A stretch of DNA of 64,000 nucleotides, taken from assembly GCA_017506865.1 (NCBI GenBank), contig JAFCMP010000235.1, positions 186,001 to 250,000 of the forward strand, written 5' to 3'. Below are positions 31,035-42,541 of the stretch, piece by piece; within the stretch, counting starts at the first letter, position 1; each line of letters begins with the position of its first letter. The DNA comes from Tribonema minus (taxonomy: Eukaryota > Sar > Xanthophyceae > Tribonematales > Tribonemataceae). The notes beneath the pieces were generated by a model that was given only the letters and a program-made list of their open reading frames with translations, was not told the DNA's origin and did no database searches. The translations under genes were made by a program, and so were the position numbers.

Positions 31035-31985
31035 GCCCCTCGCAGGAGGGGCGGGGGGGCGGCCTTGCGCCCCCCCCCCCCCCCCTCGTGCAGGGGTGAG
31101 ACCCCCGCTGAGCCTGAGAGAGCAGCAGGCGCCCCTGATATCGTTTCAATCAATCCGGGGACTAAATGACGCGCTCGCAGCGGCGGCGACGCGGCGCCGA
31201 AACGCGCGCGCGTGCGCGCGTGCGGAAAGCGCTCTCAGACCCCACCCCCCCCCCCCCGCGCCCCCACCACCACGGCATGGTTCTGGTAGAGGTCGCCAGC
31301 ACGTTGTTGTGCGCCAGGCTGCAGCCCCAAGGCCAAGCAGGACAGGGAGGAGGGGGGGGGGGGAGGGGGTCGAGCGCCCCGCCGCCATGGCTTTTCATGG
31401 CGCGCCGGCGGCGCTGATCTTAACGTGCGTGTACCCAAAAGCGACAACACCCCCGCTCAGCCCCCCCCCCCCGGCCTCCTTACCAAAGCACCTCTGTGGA
31501 TCGATCGCCAGGGCTCTGCCCCTCTCTACGGCTGACGTGCCGCAGGCCGGGCACACACCCCCGCGTCTGCCCCCCCCCCGCAGTCGGCGGCGGCGGCGGC
31601 GCAAGCCCATTCCGCGGTTGCGCCGCTGCCGCTGCATACCAGCCCGCCTGGGCGCATGCGTGCGCTCGTGCGCACGGTTGAGAGAAGAAAAGAGGAAAGA
31701 GAGAGAGTGCGTGTGCGTTGTCTTGTGTTCGCCCCCCCCTCCCACCGACGGTTGCAACATCAAACACCATGGGCTCGTAGGGTCAAGCGCTGCGCGGCGC
31801 GGCGTGTATGCCCGCTGCGCAGCTGTACAATACCGCCAGTGTGTAGGCGCCGCCAGGTCAGGCTTTTCATGCATATGGTTTTGTGTGCGAGAATGGGAGG
31901 GGGGCTCTGGGAGGGGGGGGGGGGGGGGGGGGGAGATATTCCTGCCTGCCGCCCCCCCCCTCCCGCCCTCCCCCGCGCTTTGCTA
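31035..31985. repeat. Cluster of G-run/C-run inverted repeats
   Basis: G-runs and C-runs pair as imperfect inverted repeats at about 31037-31090 and 31885-31975, with further long runs at 31240-31260, 31352-31370 and 31457-31472. None is as perfect as the palindrome at 30658. No exon signal is associated with them. Confidence 0.55.
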
Positions 31986-32434
31986 CGATGCGCTAATGGC
32001 ATAGCGTCCCGCCCGCTTCAGGTGTGCGTGTGTGTACTGGTTTGTGTTTTAGACTTGAGCACTTCTGCTCGTATCGTAGCCCTTGCATTGATTCGTCCCA
32101 TCCTACTGTGATGCATCAACGCATTCCTTTCTCTGCTATGCCAGGCTTGCTGAACTGGCCCAGCTCGCACGCGCACCATAACTTTGAACCGCAGTGTGTG
32201 GCCGAATTTCTTGCTGACGGGCATGAAAGAACCCAGATGATGGACATCAAACCTGCCACCGGATTCCGACTGTACCTTGTCACAATGTGTTTGCGTGTTC
32301 ACTGCCTTGTGCGCTGAGGGCAGTGCCTAGGTGCGTGGTTTGAAGTTTTGCTGCCAAGTATGTAAAATAGCCAAACATAGCTCGAAGTGTGTGCTATACT
32401 TCTTGAAGCATATTTATTTATATATCTTTCTTAT

Positions 32435-33105
32435 ATAACAAAGGCCCCCATGGGGGCTTTGGGTCCAGTGTCGTCATTATGCAGCAACATGGTCTGCATT
32501 GCGCCCTTTGCGCTTTACTACGGATGCTGACACACAGCCCAGCATTCGCGCTCCGCCAGCTCATAGGTGGTGTTTGGATCAAATCCTTGCTGTTCACATT
32601 TGCCACAGCAAACCAAGACCTACATTTTGGCGCGGTCAATGACAAGTCATTTGACCTGTTGCAGAAAAAAATGATGCATTACCCATTTTATTTAGATACA
32701 AGCAGGTCACCACGTCTACACGACGCGCAAACAAATCACCTACAGTAATACTCGAAAGTATACTTGACTGTGGTCAGGCATCGCAGAGCAGAGCAAGGCC
32801 GACTCTTGTTGGTGGTAGGGGGCTACAAAAGCCAGTGCTTGTTGCGCTTGGGAGCCTGTAACTGGGAGCAGTGCACCCGACGCTCCCCCCAGCAGCCCAA
32901 GCCAACTCCTGTCCTCCATGTACGTATGGACTTGTATTTATAAAGGCCCAAAGGAGGCCGGGTTGCCTATGTAATCGAAAAGCTTGCGTCAACGCAGCAG
33001 CCTAGTCTGCGTTGTGTCCTAGGAGCTTGGATACTGGCGCTGCAACACAGCCCAGCATTCGCGCTCAGCGTGTGTACGCCATGACGCGCTCCGCCAACTC
33101 CCACG
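32435..33105. repeat. Imperfect direct duplication in convergent region
   Basis: Two segments about 500-515 bp apart share an AGCCCAGCATTCGCGCTC block (32537 and 33051 areas), a flanking GCAGCA...TCTGC block and an upstream TATTTATA...AAAGGCCC block. At 32440-32460 a hairpin of the form AAAGGCCCCCA/TGGGGGCTTT is present with one bulged base. Confidence 0.45.
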
Positions 33106-34708
33106 CCAGCGACATGCTCAGCTCAATAAGGATCCATTTACTGGTCCAACGCAAACCTCGGCAGAAATCCGCAATCCTCTTTGTTATGCGTCGTCGCAGC
33201 TTTCGTGCTTGTGAACAAAGCGCAGCGGCACTACCCCCTTGACTTGGCGTTATCAAGAATGAGTTGCGCTGAGCGTTGTGGATATGAGGTGGATGAGCAT
33301 CACCAAGCGAGCAGCAAGCATGGCCGACCACGCCGGCGTTCTGCGTCTGCCGGCAGTGCGCATCAAGCAAGACCAGCCAACAGCACGGCAAATGCATTCC
33401 ACGCAGTCAAGCGTCCGCAACAACGCACGGGCACAAGAACAAAACCAATGCTCATGACAATATGATGGGGGTGTGCGCGCACCAGTGTTGGTGTGCGCGT
33501 CGATAATGGTAGTATTTTGCCATCAATGTGTATTGTCACAAACTCAAAACTCGGGCGCGCGCGGCCCCCCAAAAGGAGGGCGGGCGCACGCGCACACGGC
33601 CCGCGGCCAAGGCCCGGCCACTTAACATGTTGTGTTTCTGTCCGACTCACGCAACACGAACTTCCACAAGCAGGGAGCGGCGCATCTTGTGCAATCGCGG
33701 GAGCCGACGCGCGGCGACACTGCGTTCGCACACGCCAGACCGCGGTGCAGTGCACAAGCGCTCACAACGTAAAGAGACTTTGCCTACCTACACAGGGGGT
33801 GGGGGTGGGGGGGTAGTAAGGCCTTTGCCTCTCCCGCAGACCGCGCCCAGAGACGCATCAGCGCACAGCATGTTCTCACGTAACAGAGTAGGGTGTGGGG
33901 GGGGTGGGGGGCAAGTGGGGGTCCATACGACTCCCCGGCTGCGCCCCCTGCAAGAAGTCACAAATAGGTTTCTGTTCCTACCGCCGTCTCACGCACATCG
34001 TAAACTCGGTCGCTCCTCAGAGAGGCAGGGGGTCGTCGGGGAAAGGGGGGCCAGCGACACATCGCAGCGCTGGGGGGTGGGGAGGGGGGGTCTGTACAGG
34101 GGGGGGGGAACGCAACGCGACTGCGTGCGCTCACGAGACAATGCGGCACCAGCGCGTGAGCAGGAGGCAGTTTGCAGCAGCGCTCCGTGCGCCGCAGCAC
34201 AGCACCGGCAGGGGCTGCGGGGGCGTGCCGCAGGGCGGATCGGCTGCGCAGCGCGCGCGCGCAGGCAGCAGCGGCGTGGCCGCAGCGGCGGCGCCGCCCT
34301 CGCGCTGCGCCGGCGGAGCGAGCGCGCGGGGCTGAGCGCATGCGCTGCTGCAGGAGCAGAGCGCGCAGCCGCCGCAGCCTGCGACAGCGCTGCGCTGCCT
34401 GGCCTGCGGCGGCAACGCGCCAGCTTGCGCGCACATGGAGAAGGCACCCGCAGCGGCGGCGGCGGCTGCCATCTTGCCGAGCGCTGCTGCGCCAGCGCCT
34501 CTGCAAGGGCGGCTGGCGACCAGCGGAGGAGACCGCACAGCGCCGCCGCCGTGCTGCGGAGCGCCGCCGCCGTTGCGCCGCGGTTGCCAGCAGAGCACCG
34601 CTGGCGCTGTACAAGCAGCAGAGCTGTGCTGCAGCGCGCGGCCGCCGCGCCGCCGCTGCTGCTGCCGCCAGCGCAGCGCCGCAGCGGCGGCGGCAGCGGC
34701 GGCAGCGC

Positions 34709-37088
34709 TCAGAGGTGGCGGTCCACTGGCAGGTGCGTGCCGGTGATCTCGCGGAAGCGCGTGAGCTCGCGCTGCACGGCGCAGCGGTTCTCAGCGTCGA
34801 ACGCCGTGACCGTCTGCACGCCGAGGGTCTGGACGATGTCGTTGCGGATCTTGATGAGGTACGCCGTCGCGGTCGTGCGCCGCACCTGAGGGGCGGGGGG
34901 GGGGGGGGTACGTAGGTAGGTAGGTGAGCCCATTTCATCCAGGCTCGCGGTCCGACTGGAAGATCTGAAGTCAGACGGGGCTGTGGGTAGCGCACCCCCC
35001 CCTGATGAATACAGAACCGTTGCTGAATGAACAACAGAGATCGCAGACGTCTGGCAGAGCCAAAGTGCGTGCGCGCGGACCAATGCTGAGGGTGGGGACC
35101 CCGCAGAGGTTTACCCGCAATCTCAACCAGCAATTCCCACTTCGACTCTAAAGTCAAGGGCGCACAGGCCGGGTGCCCAGCGTCTGTGGGCAGTTCAGGA
35201 CACTGTCCGACACATGCGTCAGTTTCAACTGTTCCCCTATTTGACTGACCATCCCAAACTGTTGGTCAGGGGGGTCTCCAACTTCAGTACAAGCAGAACG
35301 GTCATGCGTCAGAAGTATTCGGCGCGAATCAACGAACCTGTTTTTCTCACAAGGACCTGAATCTGCCGGGACTTTATGAGGCCCACTGTTCACTAGACTG
35401 TTGGCGGCCTGCTCACCTTGTAGCGGCCGTTGAAAGGGTTGGTCAGGTCGAGCGCAAAGCCCAGGAGCGCCGAGAAGGCGTTGACCAGCAGCGCAAACAG
35501 GATGCGCGACTCCTGCGGCACCTGCAGCACCGCAGCCGTGTCGTCCACCAGCGGTGCCTGCAGCAGCGCACAGCGCAAAGGCGATGGTGGGATGATGAGC
35601 GTGCATGTTGACTGCAAACGTCTGTGAACAGCCTGGTCCCTGGACACCTTTGTATTGTTAAATGGTAAATACAGCACAAAGAGGATGTGCGACTCCTGCG
35701 GCTGCGTCGTCCACCAGCGGCGCCGGCAGCGGCGCGCAGCGCAGCATTGGTGCTGCGACAATGGGCACACTGGCCTAACGAACAGCTTGGGGAAACGAAC
35801 CAAAAGATCGCAGAGCTCTTGGTTCTCACACTTGAAAGAGGATACTGTGCTCATCCAGATCAACACTACCATATGCACACTACACAGAGGAGGCCGCAAA
35901 ATGACGCGTACAAAACTACATCACCAGATGCCACACTCAATCTACAGGGAGAAAGACGCACCTGCATGCTGGCAAGCATGAAGCCCAAGAGCAGCAGCAT
36001 CGCGAGCGAGCCGAGGATGAACAAGTGCACGGGCAGCACTAACTGCAATATTGAACTTCAATTAAGGCGCGCGACAGGGCGCACCTGCATGCTGGTGAGC
36101 GTGAAGCCGAAGAGCAGCAGCATCGCGAGCGAGCCGAGGATGAAGAAGTGCACGGGCGGCAGCACGCGGCCCTCCGCTGAGATGCGCATGGCGCGCAGGC
36201 GGTTGATCTCCGCGCCCAGCGGCCGCAGGTAGCCGAGCAGCTGCGCGCGCGCGACAGCGCACAGTGGAGCGGGGCAGGTGAGGAGATGCAATATAACTTG
36301 AAGCTCAGGTGATGACACTTCAAAGAAGGACGTGCGTTACACCTGGCAGCTGCGCGCGTGCGAGAGCGAAGTGGAGCAGGGCAGGTGAGGAGATGCGATA
36401 CGTTTCAGCCAAAGGTGGCGACAACAAGGAAAAGGCAACAGATGCGTTTCAGCGCAAGGTGGCGACACTCCAAAAAGCAAAAGGCGGCAGCAGTCACAAC
36501 GCACGCAGAGCAGGTGAAAAGATGCGATGAAAGTCAACTTCAGGTGATGACTCTCCAAAAGAGGACGTGCGACACTTGGCAGCAGCAGCAGCACGCGCTC
36601 TCCCGCAGTACTGTAGCAGCCTCCAGCCGCTGTGGAACAGCAATGCCTGCTCATATCATTGCAGAACCGCTCAACAACAGCAGCAGGGGCATCGTTCACC
36701 GTGCTTGTGCATGTGTTTCGTAGCGTGTGTCTCAACAGCAGTACCGCTCAACCCACAGCAGCAACGCTCAACGGCGGCAGCGCTCACCTCTCTGTTGATG
36801 TTAGGCTTGCGCGTGTTCTGCGTGCCGTTCTCAAACAGCAGCACCGCTCAACCCACAGCAGCATCACTCAAACTGCGGCAGCGCTCACCTCTCTGTTGGT
36901 GTTGGCTTTGTGCGTGTTCTGCGTGCCATTCTCAAACAGCAGCACCGCTCAACCTACAGCAGCATCGCTCAAACTGCGGCAGCGCTCACCTCTCTGTTGA
37001 TGTTGGGCTTGTGCGTGTTCTGCGCCGTGTCTTTCTCGTCGACCCTGATGATCATGCGCATGAGCTCCTCGATGGAGTCGCCCTGTAC

Positions 37089-37121
<33 letters not shown>

Positions 37122-39639
37122 GCAGCAGCAGCAGCAGCGGCAGCGGCAGCAGCAGCAGCAGCGGCAGCGGCGGCGACGGCAGCGGCAACAGCGAATGGGC
37201 AGAGAGTGAGCGCCATGGCTCACAGCCTCCACAAGAACAAACCCATTGCGATTCAGAGGCAGTGCTCACTGAACTAAGCCGATGTGTTCTAATTCTGCAT
37301 ATGCAGTGCAACCCAATCCTTCTGGATCAAGAGCAATCGGCCCCCGCATGCCAACTGTACTGCATAGGCTGTGCCTTGACCGCTTGAAGCGAGGCGGCGC
37401 GACGAGCTCTTCTGAGCACAAGGCAAGCAGCATGCTGAGGTCGACCCTGTAGGGGCTTCAACTTCACCTGGCGTGAGTAACGACAAGTGCTGTGCGCCCA
37501 TGCGCGCGCCACAACGACAGCGAACACTCGTCAAAACGTAGGCCGTACACCTTCGTGCACACACCCCGTGCGCATAGCAATACAAAACATGCTCGCATAC
37601 ACACGTGTGGACTGCGTACACGAGCGTGCATGCACGCCCGCGCAAGCAGTCTAGCCGCCGAAAGCAATGCTGCTGCGGCTTCAACAATGTACTCAGAGCG
37701 CGCGTTCAACTGATTCATGGCCGCCATCGCCGCAAGCACGCGCCCCACCGCAACGACACTGACCTGCACCAGCGCCAGCATCTCCTGGTAGCGGCTGTCG
37801 AATAGCGCACAGCAACTCAAACACACGCTCGCATGCACATGGACTACGTACACTCCTGCAACCTCACTGACGTAGCGCAGCGCGCGTTCAACTCATCGCG
37901 GCTGCTGCCGTACGCACACGTGCATGTCATCGCAAAGACTGACCTGCACCAGTGCCAGGATCTCCTGGTAGCGGCTGTTGAAGATGAGCTGGTCCGTGTG
38001 GCGCCAGACGGCCTTAAGCGCCTGCTCGCGCTTCTCGGGGTCGCCGTCAAAGAAGTCAATGAGGTGCCACAGCAGTGTCGTCATGGCGGCGAGCTCCTGC
38101 AGGGGGGCGTTGGAGGGGGGGGGGGGTTGAGCGATGACACGAATTTGAACTATTCAGCTACTTCTTGAAGTGAGTAGCGTCGTCATGGTGGCAAGCTCCT
38201 GCAGGGGGGGCGTGGGGGGGGGTGGTGGGGGTGATGAGCAACGACATGCATCGAGCTGTCCACCCACTCCTTTGTAAAGTACAGCAGTTGATGTGATCAT
38301 GGCTGCGAGCCCTTGCGGCAGCGCAGTGCGGGCGGGAGGGGGCATTGAGCAATTACGAGCATCAAGCTAATGAGCCTTCCTCATCAGTGGCATGACGCCC
38401 TCCCTTCCGCATTTGATTCGCCAGCTCGCCGATGCTCTTCGCCAGCAGCCAAAAGACGCGTGCACAACAGCAACTTCAACTGTGACGCACCTGGTTCACC
38501 AGCTCCTCGATGCGGTTCTGCCGGTTCACGAGCAGCGAGATGGTGTACGAGAAGAGTGTGCCGAAGAGGAGAGAGATGCCGGGCAAAAAGCTGCCCGTGA
38601 GGCCCGCGCGCACGCGCTCGTTGAGCGCCGCCGCGGAGCCGTCGCCGTAGATGAGCGGCGCGAGCGCGGCGCACACGTGCGGGAAGGCAGCGTACGCAGC
38701 AGCGAGCAGCGCGCCGCGCGTCGCGCACTCCAGCAGCAGGTGCGCGGGGCGCCCCGTGCGGTCGTCGAGCTTGTCGCTGCGCAGGGGGAGGGGGGGGGGG
38801 AGGGGGTTGTGAGCATTGTGCCGCGCGCGGGGGCGGGGGCGGTGGGGTTGGGGGCTGTGAGCAGCGGCTTCGCCGCCACGCGTCATCTGACGCGCACAGA
38901 CTCCTTCTTTGCCCTACCCCTGACTCCAGGGGCTAGCGCTTACTGCATCCAGTTCTGTGCCACAGCACAAGCCTGATGTCCATCCACCCTGACCGTAACC
39001 TACAGTATGCCCAGGGTGAGGCAGGTAGGGGCGGAGCGCTGCGCGCGCAACGGAGGTGCTGCTGCGCGCGCAGCGAGCGGTGGCGGCGAGCCGCCGCTGC
39101 CCAGCGAAGCACGTGCAGCAGCGCGTGCGCACACGCTAGCGAGTGGATGCACAGAGGAGTGCACTGTACATATCTGCTCGATGGTGTAAAGGGGTACTGC
39201 AGCGATGCATCCAAGACTTGGGGGGTGTACAACTGTCGGCAGGACGACCGACGCAGGCGCGCGCAACAAAGAAGATGCGGTACCGGCCCACACAAATCCC
39301 CTGTGCAGCCATCCTGTGCTAGTCGCACTACAGTTGTGGCGTCCCTGGCTACAGCAGCAGTCGGTCCAGTGCATTAGTCGGGAGCTCCCTGAAACAAGAG
39401 GTCAGGGGTCGGCCAATTAACGGGCAGGTACAGTATTTCGCAACGCGCCTTGCGTGCTCGCGGCCTTTGTAGCAGCGATGCCGTGTGTTGTGAGCGCGGC
39501 TTACCTGAAGACCAGGGGGTCCTTCCAGGCGGCCACGCTGTTGAGGTTGTCGAGGCGCGCAAAGAGTTTGGGGTCCGTGCTGTAGGTGCGTCCCTTAAGT
39601 TCAGACCGGCTGCCGGGGTCGAACTGATCGAAGATCATG
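34709..39639 (-). CDS. Gene 3: four-helix membrane protein, DUF4239/bestrophin-like, 7 exons
   Basis: Exons in transcription order: 39639-39505, 38776-38491, 38096-37944, 37082-36990, 36240-36085, 35557-35417, 34885-34709; phases agree at all junctions. If the ATG at 39638 is the start (MIFDQFDPGSRSEL), the product has 379 residues; that exon begins right after a perfect acceptor, so earlier exons or a leader intron are possible. Transmembrane segments are predicted at about 66-87, 108-128, 249-271 and 292-312, forming two hairpins around a soluble helical middle. The fourth is followed by LDLTNPFNGRYK, matching the D-x-PF-x-G signature of DUF4239 (bestrophin-like) proteins. The tail is soluble. 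Function is unknown; bestrophins are anion channels, but DUF4239 function is not settled. Confidence 0.75.
35655..36040 (-). repeat. Decayed copies between gene 3 exons 5 and 6
   Basis: At about 35963-36036 the minus strand reads LPVHLFILGSLAMLLLLGFM, a donor-side copy of exon 5 (VLPPVHFFILGSLAMLLLFG). At about 35655-35745 an acceptor-side copy of exon 6 (APLVDDTAAV ... ESRILFALL) is rearranged and frameshifted. Confidence 0.8.
36770..37035 (-). repeat. 98-bp tandem array of gene 3 exon 4 3' end plus donor
   Basis: The end of exon 4 (NTHKPNINRE plus GTGAGCGCTGCCGC donor) recurs near 36786-36835 and 36884-36933, after the real one at 36990. The period is about 98-100 bp. The intron part holds GAGCGGTGCTGCTGTTTGAG-type sequence. 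Copies are about 90 percent alike by eye. Confidence 0.85.
37083..37170. repeat. (CAG/CTG)n-rich tract before gene 3 exon 4
   Basis: About 80 bp of CAG with interspersed CGG on the plus strand, that is CTG/CCG on the coding strand, directly before the acceptor of exon 4. Similar intronic CAG runs lie at 10784-10840 and 11102-11142, each before a gene 1 exon. Confidence 0.85.
37760..38322 (-). repeat. Copies flanking gene 3 exon 3
   Basis: A donor-side copy (NSRYQEMLALVQ plus donor) lies at about 37762-37803. Acceptor-side copies of the exon start (ELATMTTLL, LAAMIT) lie at about 38168-38206 and 38283-38322, each with a CCCCCTGCAG-like or GCCGCAAG-like acceptor region. The real exon is 38096-37944. 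Confidence 0.75.
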
Positions 39640-42541
39640 CTGCGGGCAGCAATAGGAGGTCAGTTTTGCGATTGACTCATCGGTACTGATAGCAGCAGGG
39701 CATATACTGAGAGGAAGGTGCATGTCGTGTAGCAGACACAAGAATGCTGGGTTTATGTGATGTACGATACGTGAGTCATTGGGTCAAGCCTAGCGATGGA
39801 CACACTGCAAGGCAGCAGCTCACGTAGAGCACACTGGCGTCGTGCCTGTCGCTTTCCACAGCTGCTTGGGACACAATCGTCGTGTGCTGCCTTCGTAATC
39901 ATATGCATTGCGATCACTTGACAGTAGAAAGTATCAAGCAGTGACTACACGACGTACCAAGACGCTACAATACGACCAATTACTGGCGCCACATGCAGAC
40001 ACTTTGGCAGTACGCACTGCCAGGCAGTTGCTGTTGCAATGTTCAGCAACCAAGCAAGGCACACCTGAAGGCGCCTCTTCTTCTGACGCTGAATGGTGCT
40101 GCTGATCCAGCTCCTGCCATGAGACGAGCACCAGAGCTCACAGCCTGCAGCAACACCCCCCGCACGAATATCGCAGCAAGAGAGGGGGAAAACTTGAGCT
40201 GCGCGTGCTTTCAGTGCTTATGACGAACTTTCAAGGAACAAGCGCGAGGCTTCAATGGCAACGAACTGGTGTAAGATGGTACTACACGATGGAACAGCAG
40301 TGTGACCACGGGCCAAGGTGCCAGATGACGTACCGGAGCAAAAGCGCTCGCCCTTTGCGCCACAGCTCCTGCTCGTGCTGCACCCACTGCCAGTGCAGAG
40401 GCATCCACAGACATCGCCAGGCAAGCCACCGCCGCAATCCACCGCCCCCGCGAACGCCGGCCGCAACTTCTCCCATTGTGTTTCGCTTTGATGCTGCTGC
40501 CGCCACCGCTAGGGATGCTATTGCGTGCTGTCATGCTCTCCATCCACGGCGAGTTCGAATGCTGAAAGCTAACTGTAGCACCAATCGAGGGTGTCGTGAG
40601 TGCGCACGCGCTGTGAGTCGAATGATTGCGTGAGTGGACTGAAGCAGCGAGTGTGGACGTTGCGGTGACCGCGGGGGCCCACAGCGGTGGGGTGGTGGCA
40701 GATTGATTTCAAATTTTGCTGAGCATCTTTTGGCCGTGACCAATCGCCTGCAAATCAGTTCAAATCGGTAACCGCCCGTTTTGTCGACGTCGCATGGTGG
40801 GAGGGGGTGGTTCCCGCTGCCCGCACTCTCTCGGACTGATGCAGATGGACGAGATGCAGCGGCATACGCACACGACAAGAGTCCAAGCTCGAAACCAGTC
40901 AACGCTCGTACACTTCGTGTGCTCGGCCATGCATTGCCACGTGCGGCCACATCTGCGAATACGGCGAGCAAAGTAGTACGACTCATTGTGGGGGGCTGGG
41001 GACACAAGCCTGTCTTGAATCATGTGTTTAAACGAAATATGGCATACGATAGCTGCCACTTCCAAAATGTGTGCTGTACATCAAGAGCACATTAGCCCTC
41101 CATGATGAGAACTACATAGATGCCACTGCCGAGATGACCACAAGCTTCCAGTGAATGACACACCTTGTCTTGGCTGTGCATGAAGCTCAATGATAAACAT
41201 GCATCAAGGTATGTTTCGAAGTATGTGCCAATGGCAAAGACACTGGCGCCCTCCAAACCTCAATGTCACATGGCACACATCGCAGACATGGTGGGGCGTC
41301 ACTGTGCACAAATAGCAGGGCACTATACATGGCACTGACAACTTGCGGGGGGGAGCTGCACAAGCACTCAATAACATGGAGTCTTGATGGATCAAGTGCC
41401 TGCCTGCAAAACAAGTGTATTCAAGTTGTTGGGGCGCTGGACAAGGCTGGCATGCCCTACACATGACACATGTCCCCCCTGCCGCATCAAGTTGCCATGG
41501 TATGTGCATCATTGCTGTGCACGATGGCAGTCGAGTCCTGTACATGTGCGGTTGTAATGAGCCCCCGGCTGTGTGTTCTGTCGTGTACACGCATGTGCAG
41601 CGGTCTGGCGGGCTTACAAGCCGGATTGTGTACTTTTTATCAATTCTCGCTCAGGGCGCGAAAAAGCCCAGATGATTGGCATCTAGCTGTACGGAATCTA
41701 CATGTCGTATGACAGTCTGAAAGTGTCGTAACAACAACCACTCAAACGCCGCCGCCGCCAAATGGCATCTCCTCCCCTACGTCCTCATCCATGTGCCCCC
41801 CCCCTTGGATTCTGCCATGTGTGTCATGACACGGCCAGAGTACGCCATGTGGAGCGCTGCCGACAGAGCCGAGCGTAAGCGCGCCAAGGCGATGCCCTTA
41901 AGAGCTTTAGGGCACGCTCCTCCGGGCACTGACATCCTGCTGGCATACTCCGTCGCCACAGCCTCCAGCAGCTTCCGCCCCTGATCCCCGATGCGTACAT
42001 GCCTCATCCAGGCTCTCACAACCTCCGAGACAAATGCCGTGTTCAAGTGCCGTGCCCCCTGCCTCGCCTGCATTTGCGGCAGCGTACCCCATCCCCTCCC
42101 TAAACTGCACCTGCCGCTGCAGTGCGGCACTGCAGCCTCAGACGGCCCGGGTTGCAGTCGGCTGGCGGTGCCCTGCAGACTCTGCGCAGCACACCAGCAT
42201 GTTCTGGCCAAATCATCGCCTGCGCGCACTGCACTTGCACGTAAGCACTCGCAGTGGCTTTCGTCCGGCAACGTCAGGCAGTGACGTAGCACGTACTGCT
42301 GCTGCTGCTGCTGCTGCCTCGTGTGTTGGTGCTGCTGCGAGAGGCACGTCACGTGCAGGAAAAGCCGGAGCTTTGGCAGGCGTGTGCGACGCGCGGCGGC
42401 GACAGCGCATGTGCAGCTACGTAGCGGACTCAGCTGAAGGCGCTTGCATACTACGCGCATGGCCCCCGGCACCGCTGCCACCGTTGCAGCTCGCAGCGCC
42501 TCTGCCGCCATAACCATCCAGGCATGTACCACTTGCTCACG
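39640..42541. other. Region between gene 4 3' end and gene 3 5' end
   Basis: Both flanking genes are on the minus strand. The stretch should hold the gene 3 promoter and possibly its first exon(s), which I could not identify: no frame here joins in phase with the exon ending at 39639 and shows convincing protein character. It is less GC-rich than the genes, with few C-runs and no recognisable exon copies. A 250-codon open frame lies at 41777-42532 (listed separately). Confidence 0.4.
41777..42532 (-). CDS. Hypothetical open frame downstream of gene 4
   Basis: A 250-codon open frame on the minus strand whose longest form begins with GTG; internal ATGs lie a few codons later. The C-terminal third (for example GRKLLEAVATEYASRMSVPG, then LARLRSALSAALHMAYSG) looks like real helical protein. 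The middle is low-complexity with a Gln run. It starts 10 bp after the gene 4 stop codon in another frame, so it might be an alternative last exon of gene 4, a separate short gene, or chance. Not recognised. Confidence 0.25.
   Translation of the reverse strand: MVHAWMVMAAEALRAATVAAVPGAMRVVCKRLQLSPLRSCTCAVAAARRTRLPKLRLFLHVTCLSQQHQHTRQQQQQQQYVLRHCLTLPDESHCECLRASAVRAGDDLARTCWCAAQSLQGTASRLQPGPSEAAVPHCSGRCSLGRGWGTLPQMQARQGARHLNTAFVSEVVRAWMRHVRIGDQGRKLLEAVATEYASRMSVPGGACPKALKGIALARLRSALSAALHMAYSGRVMTHMAESKGGGTWMRT

Larger units (their letters stand above)
30540..34708. other. Convergent 3' region between genes 2 and 3, no confident gene
   Basis: About 4.2 kb between the stop codons of two converging genes. 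30640-32000 is dominated by paired G-runs and C-runs. 32000-33500 is AT-richer and holds an imperfect duplication (about 32435-32600 against 32935-33105). On the minus strand, the frame ending at 33065 reads LIELSMSLAWELAERVMAYT before a stop and might be a terminal exon of an unrecognised gene. 33500-34000 shows nothing supportable, and 34130-34708 is GCAGCGGC-type low-complexity DNA beyond the gene 3 stop. Long open frames on both strands are low-complexity artefacts of GC-rich DNA. Confidence 0.5.

Noticed and set aside
31096..32004. 302-codon open frame in the convergent region
   Set aside because: Runs through G-runs and C-runs and is low-complexity; no recognisable protein features.
33528..34889. 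453-codon open frame on plus strand (and 399 codons on minus, 33958-35157)
   Set aside because: Compositional artefact: Arg/Ala/Gln-rich translation of GCAGCGGC-type DNA without domains. The minus frame partly shadows the gene 3 last exon in another frame.
39640..41100. First exon of gene 3 encoding a signal peptide (minus frames near 40211-41007)
   Set aside because: Hydrophobic stretches exist, but no donor joins in phase and the frames start at non-ATG codons.
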